Shown piece after piece: positions 38,972-47,358 of a DNA stretch of 64,000 nt. This DNA is from Methylobacillus gramineus (GTDB taxonomy: Bacteria; Pseudomonadota; Gammaproteobacteria; Burkholderiales; Methylophilaceae). A program made the translations under genes and the position numbers. The notes beneath the pieces were generated by a model, which saw only the letters and a program-made list of their open reading frames with translations, made no database searches and was not told the origin of the DNA. Each line of letters begins with the position of its first letter. Positions within the stretch are counted from its first letter, which is position 1. The stretch spans positions 1,240,001 through 1,304,000 of the forward strand of contig NZ_JAJAVE010000001.1 in assembly GCF_020532675.1 (NCBI RefSeq), read 5' to 3'.

Positions 38972-40843
38972 TTACAGACTGAACACGTTCATGGCACCAC
39001 CGCCAGGGGCGGCGTTCCAGTCTTTCAGTTCCTTATAGCCACCGGCAGAACCAAGGCCATCAGTGTCACTGGTCAGGCCCAGGTTCATGGCCACACCAGC
39101 CCAGCCCCCAATCCCAGACAACACACCCACATACTGCTTACCCTTGACGCTATAGGTGATGGCATTACCCACTACACCAGAACCCACTTGCGCCTTCCAC
39201 AGCTCCTTGCCAGTCTTGGCATCAATAGCCTTGAACCAACGATCAAGCGTGCCGTAGAACACCAGGTCTGAACCGGTCACCAGCGCACCGCCCCAGGCAG
39301 AGAACTTTTCCTTGTTGTACCAAACTGCCTTGCCCTTGAGACCGTCCCAAGCCATGAACCCACCCATGACACCATCCGGGCCTGCAAACATGGTCAGGGT
39401 TGAACCTACCCATGGCTGACCAGCAATGTACTTGGACTCTGTGGGTTCATACGTCATGCACACGTGGTTGAGCGGTACATAGAACAATTTTGTCCTGGGT
39501 GAGAACGCTGCAGGTTGCTCATCCTTCACTCCCAAAGCCGAGGGACAAATCCCCTGTGCGTTGTAGTCCTGGTGGGTGGAGAACCTGGGATCTTTTTGTG
39601 GAATACCCGTAGTCAGGTCAATCGACTTCGCCCAGTTAACGAACGGATGCATCTTCTCAGCCACCAGCAAAGTGCCATTGGTACGGTCAAAGGTGTACCC
39701 AAAACCATTGCGGTCAAAGTGGGTGCCCAGCTTCTTGCCTTGTGCATCCCACAGGATAGTTTCGTTCATGCCGTCATAATCCCACTCATCATGGGGTGTC
39801 ATCTGATAACCCCACTTGGCAAAGCCAGTATCCACATCCCGCGCAAAAATGGTCATGGACCACTTGTTGTCACCTGGGCGTACATCTGGATTCCAGGTGC
39901 CTGGGTTACCCGTGCCGTAATACATCAGGTTCAAGGTAGGGTCATATGAGTACCAACCCCAGGTTGGGCCACCACCATGCTCCCAGCCATTCTTAACGGC
40001 TTGTGGCTTGAGCCAGGTTTTCACACCCAGGTCCGTTTCCGGAAACTTGAGCTTTTCCTTGGTCAATGCCTTGAATGAACCGCCCTCGCGATTACCACCA
40101 TTGACATCTTCATACAGGGACAAGGCGCTGTAATGCGGGTTGTCCTTGTTGAAATCCTTGCCAATCAGAGCATCAGCATCAGTACCTGTGCTGTAGGCAC
40201 GCCATACCAGGCTGCCATCCTTGATATTGTAAGCAGTGATATAGCAACGTACGCCGTATTCACCACCAGAACAGCCGGTAATCACCTTGTCCTTGATCAC
40301 GTGAGGAGCATTGGTGGTAGAAGCACCCTCCTTGGTATCAACCACCTTCACATCCCATTTCTTTGCACCAGTCTTGGCATCAAGCGCGACCAAGACACCG
40401 TCGTTCTGTTGCAGGAAAATCTTGCCATCGCCGTAACTCAGGCCACGGTTAACGTTATCGCAACACAACAAGGCCTGTACTGATGGGTCCTGCTTGGGGA
40501 AATACGACCAGACAATCTTCTGGTTATTGTTCAAATCCAGGGCGTAAACGTTATTGGGAAACGCCGTATGGATATACATTACGCCATTGACTACCAAGGG
40601 TGCGCCTTCATGTCCACGATTCACCCCAGTGGCAAATGTCCAGCTGTACTTCAGGTTTTTAACGTTGCCCTTGTTGATCTGCGCCAACGCACTGTATCCA
40701 GTATTGGCAAAATCCTTGCGCGGATGTGCCCATTGGGAATCATCCTTGATCAGCTTGTTCAACTCCTCGTCTGCCCATGCCTGCGAAACCATCAGGCTCA
40801 GCAATCCGGCACCCAGTGCCAATGTTATTGGTTTTGCTTTCAC
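38972..40843 (-). CDS. xoxF: Lanthanide-type PQQ-dependent methanol dehydrogenase XoxF
   Basis: Periplasmic quinoprotein alcohol dehydrogenase, 623 residues with a Sec signal (MKAKPITLALGAGLLSLMVSQAWA). The eight-bladed propeller carries the vicinal cysteines (LLCCDN) that contact PQQ, tryptophan-docking motifs, and the active-site HDEWDYDG. The Asp two residues after the catalytic Asp (DYD rather than DYA of MxaF) is the accepted mark of lanthanide-dependent XoxF enzymes. The likely start is GTG 40843, with GGAGAA 4 nt upstream; an ATG 4 codons earlier lacks a ribosome site. No xoxG/xoxJ or mxa genes are adjacent. A sigma-54 promoter points at it. Confidence 0.95.
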   Translation of the reverse strand: MKAKPITLALGAGLLSLMVSQAWADEELNKLIKDDSQWAHPRKDFANTGYSALAQINKGNVKNLKYSWTFATGVNRGHEGAPLVVNGVMYIHTAFPNNVYALDLNNNQKIVWSYFPKQDPSVQALLCCDNVNRGLSYGDGKIFLQQNDGVLVALDAKTGAKKWDVKVVDTKEGASTTNAPHVIKDKVITGCSGGEYGVRCYITAYNIKDGSLVWRAYSTGTDADALIGKDFNKDNPHYSALSLYEDVNGGNREGGSFKALTKEKLKFPETDLGVKTWLKPQAVKNGWEHGGGPTWGWYSYDPTLNLMYYGTGNPGTWNPDVRPGDNKWSMTIFARDVDTGFAKWGYQMTPHDEWDYDGMNETILWDAQGKKLGTHFDRNGFGYTFDRTNGTLLVAEKMHPFVNWAKSIDLTTGIPQKDPRFSTHQDYNAQGICPSALGVKDEQPAAFSPRTKLFYVPLNHVCMTYEPTESKYIAGQPWVGSTLTMFAGPDGVMGGFMAWDGLKGKAVWYNKEKFSAWGGALVTGSDLVFYGTLDRWFKAIDAKTGKELWKAQVGSGVVGNAITYSVKGKQYVGVLSGIGGWAGVAMNLGLTSDTDGLGSAGGYKELKDWNAAPGGGAMNVFSL

Positions 40844-40902
40844 GCCATTCTCCATAGTCGATTACATAGTCGAATTAATTTTTTTATATGCCACATACTT
40901 CT

Positions 40903-40919
40903 CCAGGAATTTTTCCTGG
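40903..40919 (-). promoter_or_regulatory. Hairpin at the 5' end of the predicted xoxF mRNA
   Basis: CCAGGAA, a 3-nt A loop and TTCCTGG on the minus strand, right where the sigma-54 promoter would start transcription. It could stabilise the transcript. Confidence 0.5.
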
Positions 40920-40931
40920 TGTAATCCTTAT

Positions 40932-40948
40932 GGCAAGCACTGTGCCAA
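40932..40948 (-). promoter_or_regulatory. Sigma-54 (-24/-12) promoter of xoxF
   Basis: On the minus strand TTGGCACAGTGCTTGCC matches the consensus TGGCAC-N5-TTGC, with the invariant GG and GC exactly 12 bases apart. Transcription would start near 40921, leaving about 78 nt of leader before xoxF. The divergent gene encodes a sigma-54 activator. Confidence 0.85.
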
Positions 40949-41056
40949 GTTGTCCATCCCGCAGCATCAATCCTGCAAACCCAATAGCAACAAGCCTGAC
41001 AGCGATCATCAGCAAAAGCATTTATGATGCAGTTACTTAGCCTCCAAACGATAAGT

Positions 41057-41094
41057 TGTGCCAGCATTGAACAGATGCTACATTGGCTGGCACA
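41057..41094. promoter_or_regulatory. Inverted repeat, possible activator-binding site upstream of xoxF
   Basis: TGTGCCAGC and GCTGGCACA form a perfect 9-bp inverted repeat separated by 20 nt. Its centre is about 155 bp upstream of the predicted xoxF start of transcription, a normal distance for an enhancer-type site. It lies in the leader of the divergent activator gene if that gene starts at 41123. Confidence 0.55.
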
Positions 41095-41122
41095 GATTCC
41101 ACTTTTATATTCAGGCTTTTAT

Positions 41123-43018
41123 ATGCAGAACCCCGCCAGCAATTACTCCCAGTTACTGAATGCCAGAAATGAGTTTCTTGCCCGCGGTGTGGTGGAAGAT
41201 GGCCAGATTGCAGAGGAGATACAACGTTCCTGGCGTCGTTGTGTTGAAAATGGCATGGATGCCGACTCCCCAATACGTACGGAAATCCTGACCCGGCAGG
41301 AGTTGCGCCTCAAGCAGGAAACCCATCATTTATTGCTCTCGCAGGCGCGTCCGGAAATGGATAGCCTGAATGAGCAGATCAGCCATACACGTAGTGTGAT
41401 CGTGCTCACTGATAATGAAGGCATCATCCTGCACAGCCTGGGGAATAGCGAATTCCTGAATGACGCCCAGCGTATTGCCTTAATGCCAGGCTGTTCATGG
41501 CAGGAAAGCCTGCGCGGCACCAATGCGATTGGTACCGCCTTGGTAGAACGATCCGCCATGACAGTCCAGGGGGCTGAACATTTCCTGGATCGCAACCATG
41601 TACTTGGCTGCTCTGCAGTCCCGATATTCAACGCGGGCAATGAGGTGATGGGCACGCTGGACGTTTCCACCGATATCAACATGCCACAGCAGCACACCCT
41701 GGCACTCGTGCGCATGTCAGCGCAGATGATAGAAAACCGTTTATTTACTGCCAGCCATAGCGGGGCATACTCTTTACACTTCCACTCACGTGCTGAATTC
41801 ATCGGGACATTATGGGAAGGCATCGCCATTTTTGATCATGAAGATCGCCTGGTCGCGCTCAACCGTAGTGGGCAGTTTCAATTGGGATTATCGGCAGATC
41901 GCATGCAAGGGCTGCGTTTTGAACACCTGTTTGACGCCCTGCCAGTGACTCATGACCGCTCAGGCAAGCAGGAAAACTTCATTTTCCCTATGCATACCAG
42001 CCATCAGGCCCGCATCTATGCCCGCATGGAATCCAGGCAGACCAGGACGGAATCCGCTATTACGCCTGTCGCGCCGACAAGGCGCAACTGTGCAGCCAGC
42101 CTGGATATGCTGGATACTGGGGACACCCGCGTGTCTCAAGTCATCAGTCAGGTCAAGCGCGTGATAGACCAGCAGATTCCCATCCTGATTGAAGGTGAAA
42201 CAGGCGCAGGTAAGGAACTATTTGCCCGTGCCATTCATGAGGTCAGCAGTCGCCGAGATGGTCCCTGGATTGCCGTCAACTGTGCAGCCTTGCCTGAAGG
42301 CTTGATCGAATCAGAGTTATTCGGCTATGAAGAAGGCGCTTTTACTGGTGCTCGCCGCAAAGGTAGTCCAGGCAAGCTGGAACAAGCTGATGGCGGCACC
42401 CTGTTTCTGGACGAAATCGGCGATATGCCTATGGCACTGCAAGCAAGATTGCTGCGTGTATTGCAGGAACGCAGTGTCACGCCACTGGGCAGCAGCAAGG
42501 CCAAACCCGTGGACTTTGCATTACTGAGCGCGACCAACCAGAAGCTACGTGAAAAAGTGGAAAGTGGTGAGTTCCGCCGCGATCTTTACTACCGACTCAA
42601 TGGCCTGACCATCAATTTGCCCGCATTGAGACAACGTGATGATTTGCGTGCATTGATCGCCACTATCCTGCAGACGGAAAATGCGACCAATGCCAAGATT
42701 GATGAAGAAGTCATGCAACTGTTTGAATCCCACCCCTGGCCCGGCAATATCCGCCAACTGCACAATGTGCTGAGAACCGCACTGGCATTGGCTGGCGGCG
42801 ACACCATCCAGCATATGCACTTGACCGGTGATTTTTTTGATGACATGGATAGATACCCGCAACAGACGATCTCAGCCGATACACTCACTAGCCTTACCTC
42901 TGATGCCATCAAAGCCGCATTACAAACGCATAGCGGTAATATTTCCGCAGTGGCAAGACAACTAGGCATCAGCCGTAACACGCTTTACCGGCGCATGCGC
43001 GAGATGAACCTGGCTTGA
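41123..43018 (+). CDS. Sigma-54-dependent activator, AcoR-like, divergent from xoxF
   Basis: Enhancer-binding regulator of about 631 residues. The N-terminal part is AcoR-like ('FLARGVVEDGQIAEEIQRSWRRCVENGMD') and includes a GAF-type sensing domain ('CSWQESLRGTNAIGTALVERSAMTVQGAEHFLDRNH'). The AAA+ domain has Walker A GETGAGKELF near 358, the sigma-54-contacting GAFTGA near 405, and 'GGTLFLDEIGDMP' as Walker B. The C-terminus is a Fis-type helix-turn-helix (NISAVARQLGISRNTLYRRM). The ATG at 41123 is chosen by family N-terminus; an in-frame ATG at 41024 is possible and neither has a clear ribosome site. It is the natural candidate regulator of xoxF. Confidence 0.93.
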   Translation: MQNPASNYSQLLNARNEFLARGVVEDGQIAEEIQRSWRRCVENGMDADSPIRTEILTRQELRLKQETHHLLLSQARPEMDSLNEQISHTRSVIVLTDNEGIILHSLGNSEFLNDAQRIALMPGCSWQESLRGTNAIGTALVERSAMTVQGAEHFLDRNHVLGCSAVPIFNAGNEVMGTLDVSTDINMPQQHTLALVRMSAQMIENRLFTASHSGAYSLHFHSRAEFIGTLWEGIAIFDHEDRLVALNRSGQFQLGLSADRMQGLRFEHLFDALPVTHDRSGKQENFIFPMHTSHQARIYARMESRQTRTESAITPVAPTRRNCAASLDMLDTGDTRVSQVISQVKRVIDQQIPILIEGETGAGKELFARAIHEVSSRRDGPWIAVNCAALPEGLIESELFGYEEGAFTGARRKGSPGKLEQADGGTLFLDEIGDMPMALQARLLRVLQERSVTPLGSSKAKPVDFALLSATNQKLREKVESGEFRRDLYYRLNGLTINLPALRQRDDLRALIATILQTENATNAKIDEEVMQLFESHPWPGNIRQLHNVLRTALALAGGDTIQHMHLTGDFFDDMDRYPQQTISADTLTSLTSDAIKAALQTHSGNISAVARQLGISRNTLYRRMREMNLA

Positions 43019-43096
43019 AGAACTTCAGTTAAAGCCAACACACTGGTTTAGCAGGCACTTGGGGGAAATGGCAGGAACGTTCTCTATGGCAAGTAG

Positions 43097-43927
43097 CTAA
43101 ACCTTAGCCAATAAATCCAGCTCTGCCTCACTAAACCCAGCCGCCTTGCGCGCCGGAAAGTTAAAAGGCCCTCTCATTTTCGGTGCCTCGTATTGCACTG
43201 TCAGCTGTGCATAAGTCGCGATTGGCTCCAGGCCTCGCTGATCACACAACCAGCCATACCAATGGTTACCGATTGCCACATGCCCAATTTCGTCGCGCAA
43301 CAGCACATCGAGAATAGCGGCCGCTGCCATATCTCCCGCCTGGGCCAATTTGGCCCTGAGCGGCGGCGATGCATCAAGACCACGCGCTTCCATGGTGCGG
43401 GGCACAAGCGCCATACGTGCCAGCACATCATCACTGGTTTTCGCTACCATTTCCCAGAGGCTGTCATGCCCATTGAAATCACCATAATCGTGTCCCAAAC
43501 TATTTAAGTGTGCACTCAGCATGGTGAAATGCAGGGCTTCTTCTGCTGCCACCAATAGCCAATCTGCATAATATTTTGCAGGCATGTCAGGAAAGCGCCA
43601 GACCGCATCCAGGGCCAGGTTGATGGCATTGAATTCTATATGCGCCAGGGCATGGATTAATGCTGCCCGCCCTTCTGGGGTATTCATGGCGCGTCGCTTG
43701 ACCTGTAAGGGAGAAACCAGATCAGGTCGATCTGGCCGCCCCGGAATCATCTGGACTGGTGTCAATTCTGCCCCAACATCCAGCTTCACCTGCCCGGCCA
43801 GCCAGGCTTGGCGTAACAAGGCGACTCCTTCCGCCTTCATCCTGGCATTGGGCTCACAGAGCCAGGCCAAGGCTTGCTGTCTTAACTCGATGGAATGCTG
43901 CCCGCTATTGTCAGAATGAATATGCAT
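43097..43927 (-). CDS. DUF455 ferritin-like protein
   Basis: A 276-residue protein of the COG2833/DUF455 family, predicted to have a ferritin-like four-helix di-iron fold. Iron ligands are seen as Glu/His pairs: 'ALAHIEFNAINLALDAVWRF', 'AAEEALHFTMLSAHL', 'EARGLDASPPLRAKL', and 'LLRDEIGHVAIGNHWYGWL'. Function is unknown; relatives are annotated as rRNA-linked or oxygenase-like. A TTG-started extension upstream looks artificial. It faces away from the Fur-controlled receptor, with which it shares a 215-nt gap. Confidence 0.88.
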   Translation of the reverse strand: MHIHSDNSGQHSIELRQQALAWLCEPNARMKAEGVALLRQAWLAGQVKLDVGAELTPVQMIPGRPDRPDLVSPLQVKRRAMNTPEGRAALIHALAHIEFNAINLALDAVWRFPDMPAKYYADWLLVAAEEALHFTMLSAHLNSLGHDYGDFNGHDSLWEMVAKTSDDVLARMALVPRTMEARGLDASPPLRAKLAQAGDMAAAAILDVLLRDEIGHVAIGNHWYGWLCDQRGLEPIATYAQLTVQYEAPKMRGPFNFPARKAAGFSEAELDLLAKV

Positions 43928-44062
43928 GGCGGCAATTTTAATCGGCTCGCCATTAAATACCAAACGGCATCGCACAGGACTGGTGAATATTAAGGCCCAT
44001 TGCAATTGACTGAATCATTCATGCACAAGAAACCTACAGCATCTGGCGTAAATCCAACCCAT

Positions 44063-44081
44063 TTAAATGATATTCATTATC
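44063..44081 (+). promoter_or_regulatory. Fur box upstream of the siderophore receptor
   Basis: The 19-mer ending ATTCATTATC matches the Fur consensus (GATAATGATAATCATTATC) at 15 of 19 bases. It lies about 60 nt before the receptor ATG and just upstream of a -10-like TAAAAT at 44092, so it would cover the -35 region. Confidence 0.8.
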
Positions 44082-44142
44082 ACTTAAATGGTAAAATGCG
44101 GCAGGCACTTGCCGACAAAAAATTTCAGGGAAGAATAGATTC

Positions 44143-46275
44143 ATGTTCAAGAAAGTATTACTAGCCGGGGGCTACGCCTGTGCGCAGTTTGGCGCAGGCA
44201 TGGCTTTTGCCGAGGACACCTCCGGCCAGGAGCAGTTACCCGAGATCCGCATCCAGTCTGAGCGTCAAACAGAATCCGCCACCGCACCGTTCAACGGTTA
44301 CAAGGCCAACCGCGCGCAAAGTGCTACCAAAACCAATGCCAGCCTCAATGAAACAGCGCAATCCATCAGCGTGATCGGCAGCGAGCAGATACGCGATCAG
44401 GGTGCACAATCACTCGCAGAAGCCTTGCGTTCGGTGGCCGGGGTTGATGCCGGACAGCGTGGCCGTCGTGGGCTGGATGACTTTTCCATCCGTGGGTTTG
44501 TGCAAAGCGATTATGTGCTGCGTGATGGCATGCGTATGTCGTATGACCTCGCGTGGATACAGGCAGAGCCTTTTGGTCTTGAACGCATCGAGGTGCTGAA
44601 AGGCCCGGCCTCGGTACTCTATGGACAAACCGGCCCTGGTGGCTTCGTCAACCTGGTCAGCAAACGTCCCACCGACAAGCCCATCGCCCAGATTGGGTTT
44701 GGCTTGGGTAATTATCAGCAAAAACAGGTTACCGCCGACTTCTCCGACGCCCTAAATCAGTCCGGCTCTGTGCGTTACCGCCTGGTAGCTGCCTCCTCTG
44801 CCAGTGATGACCAGGTCGATTTTGTCGATCGCCAGCGCACCTATGTGGCGCCATCGCTTACCTGGGATATCAGTGACAATACCAGCCTGACCATACTCAC
44901 CAGCTATCAGAAAAGCCAGTATGTGCCGGTACGCGGATTGCCGGCCGCCGGGACAATATTGCCCAACCGCAATGGCAATGTTTCATTCAGCCGATTTATC
45001 GGCTTTCCCGGAATAGACAAATACACTACGGAACAGACATTGTTCGGCTACGAGTTCTCGCATGCCTTCAATGACAATCTGCAGTTCAAGCAAAACCTGC
45101 GCTATAACACGCTGAATCTGAATGGCTGGTTCGCAGAAGCCGATGCCAACTCTTTAGCGGCCAACCAGCGTGACTACACCCGCAGACTGTCCTACAGAAA
45201 CCTGTCGGCACAGATGTGGACTATCGATAATCAATTATCAGCAAAATTCAGCACTGGGGCAGTGAAACACAATGTGCTGCTGGGTATGGATACCCTGCGC
45301 TTCTACCTGAACCGCGAGTATGCACAGCAGGCAAATGGCAACAGAACAGCCATCAACCTGTTCAACCCGGTGTATTCCGCTCCTCGTGCCCTGGCAGTCA
45401 CGCCAGCCAGTACCGGCAGCGACGAACTCACGCAATATGGCCTTTACCTGCAAGACCTGATCAAGTTCGGTGATGGCTGGAACCTGCAACTGGGATTACG
45501 CCGTGATGAGTCAGAAATCACGCAAAAACGCATCAATGGTAGCAATACAAAGACAGACCCTGGCAAGACCACAGCCAAGGCAGGCCTGCTCTATGCCTTT
45601 GACAATGGCTGGTCGCCCTATGTGAGTTACAGCGAATCCTTTGTACCGCTCACTGGCAGCACATTTGATGGCTCGCCATTCAAGCCAGAAACCGGCAAGC
45701 AGAATGAAATCGGCATCAAGTATGAGTCGAACAGCAAGCGCTTTGGTGCAACCTTTGCCCTGTATGACCTGAAGCGCCAGAACATCTCGACCACTGACCC
45801 GGCCAACTCCGGCTTCAATATCCAGACTGGCGAGCAGCGGCACAAAGGGCTTGAAATCGAAGCGACGGGACAAGTGACAGATTACCTTAACCTGGTTGCC
45901 AGCTATACCTATGTGGATGCCGAAGTCACCAAAAGCACCACCGCAACCTTGGGCAAGCGTCCCATCCTGGTTGCTAAAAACATGGCAAACATCTGGGCAA
46001 CGTATGACCTGGTGCAATGGTTGCCAGGCCTCAGTGTTGGAGCCGGTGCCCGTTATATCGGTGAACAGGCTGGCGATGCCAACAACACCTTCAATGTGCC
46101 GCATTACACCCTGTTTGACGCCGCTCTGTATTACAACACCGGTGCATGGCGCTTCGCCCTCAATGCACGCAACCTGGCCGACAAGGAATATGTCGCGGGC
46201 TGTGCCAGTATTGGTGCCTGTTACACTGGCGACCCGCGCATGGTGATGCTGACCGCCAATTACAGCTTCAAATAG
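44143..46275 (+). CDS. TonB-dependent siderophore receptor
   Basis: Outer-membrane receptor, 710 residues. A signal peptide (to AFA) is followed by a TonB-box-like stretch (LPEIRIQSER), then the plug domain ('NETAQSISVIGSEQIRDQGAQSLAEALRSVAGVDAG', 'FSIRGFVQSDYVLRDGM', 'ERIEVLKGPASVLYGQTGPGGFVNLVSKRP') and a 22-strand barrel ending in YSFK. The plug pattern fits ferric siderophore receptors of the FhuA/FpvA type without an N-terminal signalling domain. The Fur box upstream predicts derepression in low iron. Confidence 0.95.
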   Translation: MFKKVLLAGGYACAQFGAGMAFAEDTSGQEQLPEIRIQSERQTESATAPFNGYKANRAQSATKTNASLNETAQSISVIGSEQIRDQGAQSLAEALRSVAGVDAGQRGRRGLDDFSIRGFVQSDYVLRDGMRMSYDLAWIQAEPFGLERIEVLKGPASVLYGQTGPGGFVNLVSKRPTDKPIAQIGFGLGNYQQKQVTADFSDALNQSGSVRYRLVAASSASDDQVDFVDRQRTYVAPSLTWDISDNTSLTILTSYQKSQYVPVRGLPAAGTILPNRNGNVSFSRFIGFPGIDKYTTEQTLFGYEFSHAFNDNLQFKQNLRYNTLNLNGWFAEADANSLAANQRDYTRRLSYRNLSAQMWTIDNQLSAKFSTGAVKHNVLLGMDTLRFYLNREYAQQANGNRTAINLFNPVYSAPRALAVTPASTGSDELTQYGLYLQDLIKFGDGWNLQLGLRRDESEITQKRINGSNTKTDPGKTTAKAGLLYAFDNGWSPYVSYSESFVPLTGSTFDGSPFKPETGKQNEIGIKYESNSKRFGATFALYDLKRQNISTTDPANSGFNIQTGEQRHKGLEIEATGQVTDYLNLVASYTYVDAEVTKSTTATLGKRPILVAKNMANIWATYDLVQWLPGLSVGAGARYIGEQAGDANNTFNVPHYTLFDAALYYNTGAWRFALNARNLADKEYVAGCASIGACYTGDPRMVMLTANYSFK

Positions 46276-46292
46276 CACGTTATCCGCTCCCA

Positions 46293-46322
46293 CAAAAAAG
46301 TCACCTCCGGGTGGCTTTTTCA
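46293..46322. terminator. Bidirectional rho-independent terminator
   Basis: AAAAAGTCACC and GGTGGCTTTTT pair (one G-U) around a short loop, between convergent genes. Confidence 0.8.
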
Positions 46323-46345
46323 TGCACGTCTACTGCCCGGATATC

Positions 46346-47206
46346 TTAATGCAGGTGTACCCAGGTCACTGTACCTGCCTTCATATCAGGCACTAGTAAG
46401 GTCTTGCCATCAGGGGTGATACCGATATCTGCCGCACTCTGAAAACCTTCCTTAACCAGTTTCACCTCATCTTCAATGCTCAGGCTGTATATTTTTCCAT
46501 TGAGAAAGTCGCTGATGTAAATGCTGTTATTGGCTGCCAGCACCAGACCATCACCACCGCCAAAGCCTTCGGCCAGCTGAATGAGGTGCTGATTAGGAAT
46601 ATCGAGGCGATACAAGATACCGGTTGCAAAATCAACAAAGATCAACATATCGCCGGTGTCATCCATCAACAAGCCATTGGGGGCCATGATGCGTGGATTC
46701 TGCTGGTGGTTGATCAACGTCGTGACTTTTCCTGCCGGGTTGATCTTGTAAATGGCACCCGCTGCTCCACCCTTCTTTTCAATATCGCCGCTTTCACTCA
46801 CATAGAGATTGCCTTGCAGGTCAGGCTCCAGATCATTGAGAAACAAGGGTGGTGTCGGGAATGCCGTCTTCTCCACAAATACTGTCCATTTACCGTTAGG
46901 CGCTACCTTGAGTATACGGTCCTTATCCGCGACATACAGATGCTCACCGATAAACGCCAGCCCCTTTGGGTCATTCATGCCTTTGGCAAACACCTTGACC
47001 TTGCCACTGCTGCTCACCACGCTGATCTGGCCATCTCCGTCCTTGTTGAACTCGCCAATTTCCGACACAAACACCCTGCCCTGCTTGTCCACTACCACCG
47101 ATTCTGGCGCCTTGAAACCTGACAGTTTCTTTGCATCATGGGCATGGGCAATGCCACTCGCCATCAGCAACAAGGCCAAGATGGCGGTTTTGAAACGGTT
47201 CTCCAT
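46346..47206 (-). CDS. Exported SMP-30/NHL-type beta-propeller protein
   Basis: A 286-residue periplasmic protein. The signal peptide ends in AHAHA. Propeller strands repeat around 'VVVDKQGRVFVSEIGE', 'GEHLYVADKDRIL', 'GNLYVSESGDIE' and 'NNSIYISDFLNGKIYSLS'. It resembles SMP-30/gluconolactonase-like and NHL proteins, but a defined active site cannot be confirmed. The start follows GGAGAGTGACC, a good ribosome site. It is separated from the MFS gene by about 150 nt without ORF. Confidence 0.85.
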   Translation of the reverse strand: MENRFKTAILALLLMASGIAHAHDAKKLSGFKAPESVVVDKQGRVFVSEIGEFNKDGDGQISVVSSSGKVKVFAKGMNDPKGLAFIGEHLYVADKDRILKVAPNGKWTVFVEKTAFPTPPLFLNDLEPDLQGNLYVSESGDIEKKGGAAGAIYKINPAGKVTTLINHQQNPRIMAPNGLLMDDTGDMLIFVDFATGILYRLDIPNQHLIQLAEGFGGGDGLVLAANNSIYISDFLNGKIYSLSIEDEVKLVKEGFQSAADIGITPDGKTLLVPDMKAGTVTWVHLH

Positions 47207-47358
47207 GGTCACTCTCCTCAATTGTCATTATTAGTCAGCACCTTGGCTATTAATTAGCCAAAGGTGCAGCGCTTCCGATTATGCGATTGAACGGGGACAA
47301 ACTCAACCCGGAATCATGCCTGACACCATGTGGAGAATGACAGGGCAAGGAATGATAA

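Noticed and set aside
38972-40843. Calcium-type methanol dehydrogenase MxaF
   Set aside because: Active site reads DYD rather than DYA, and no mxaI/G/J genes are adjacent.
41086-41103. Second sigma-54 promoter facing the activator gene
   Set aside because: TGGCAC is present but no TTGC lies at the right spacing.
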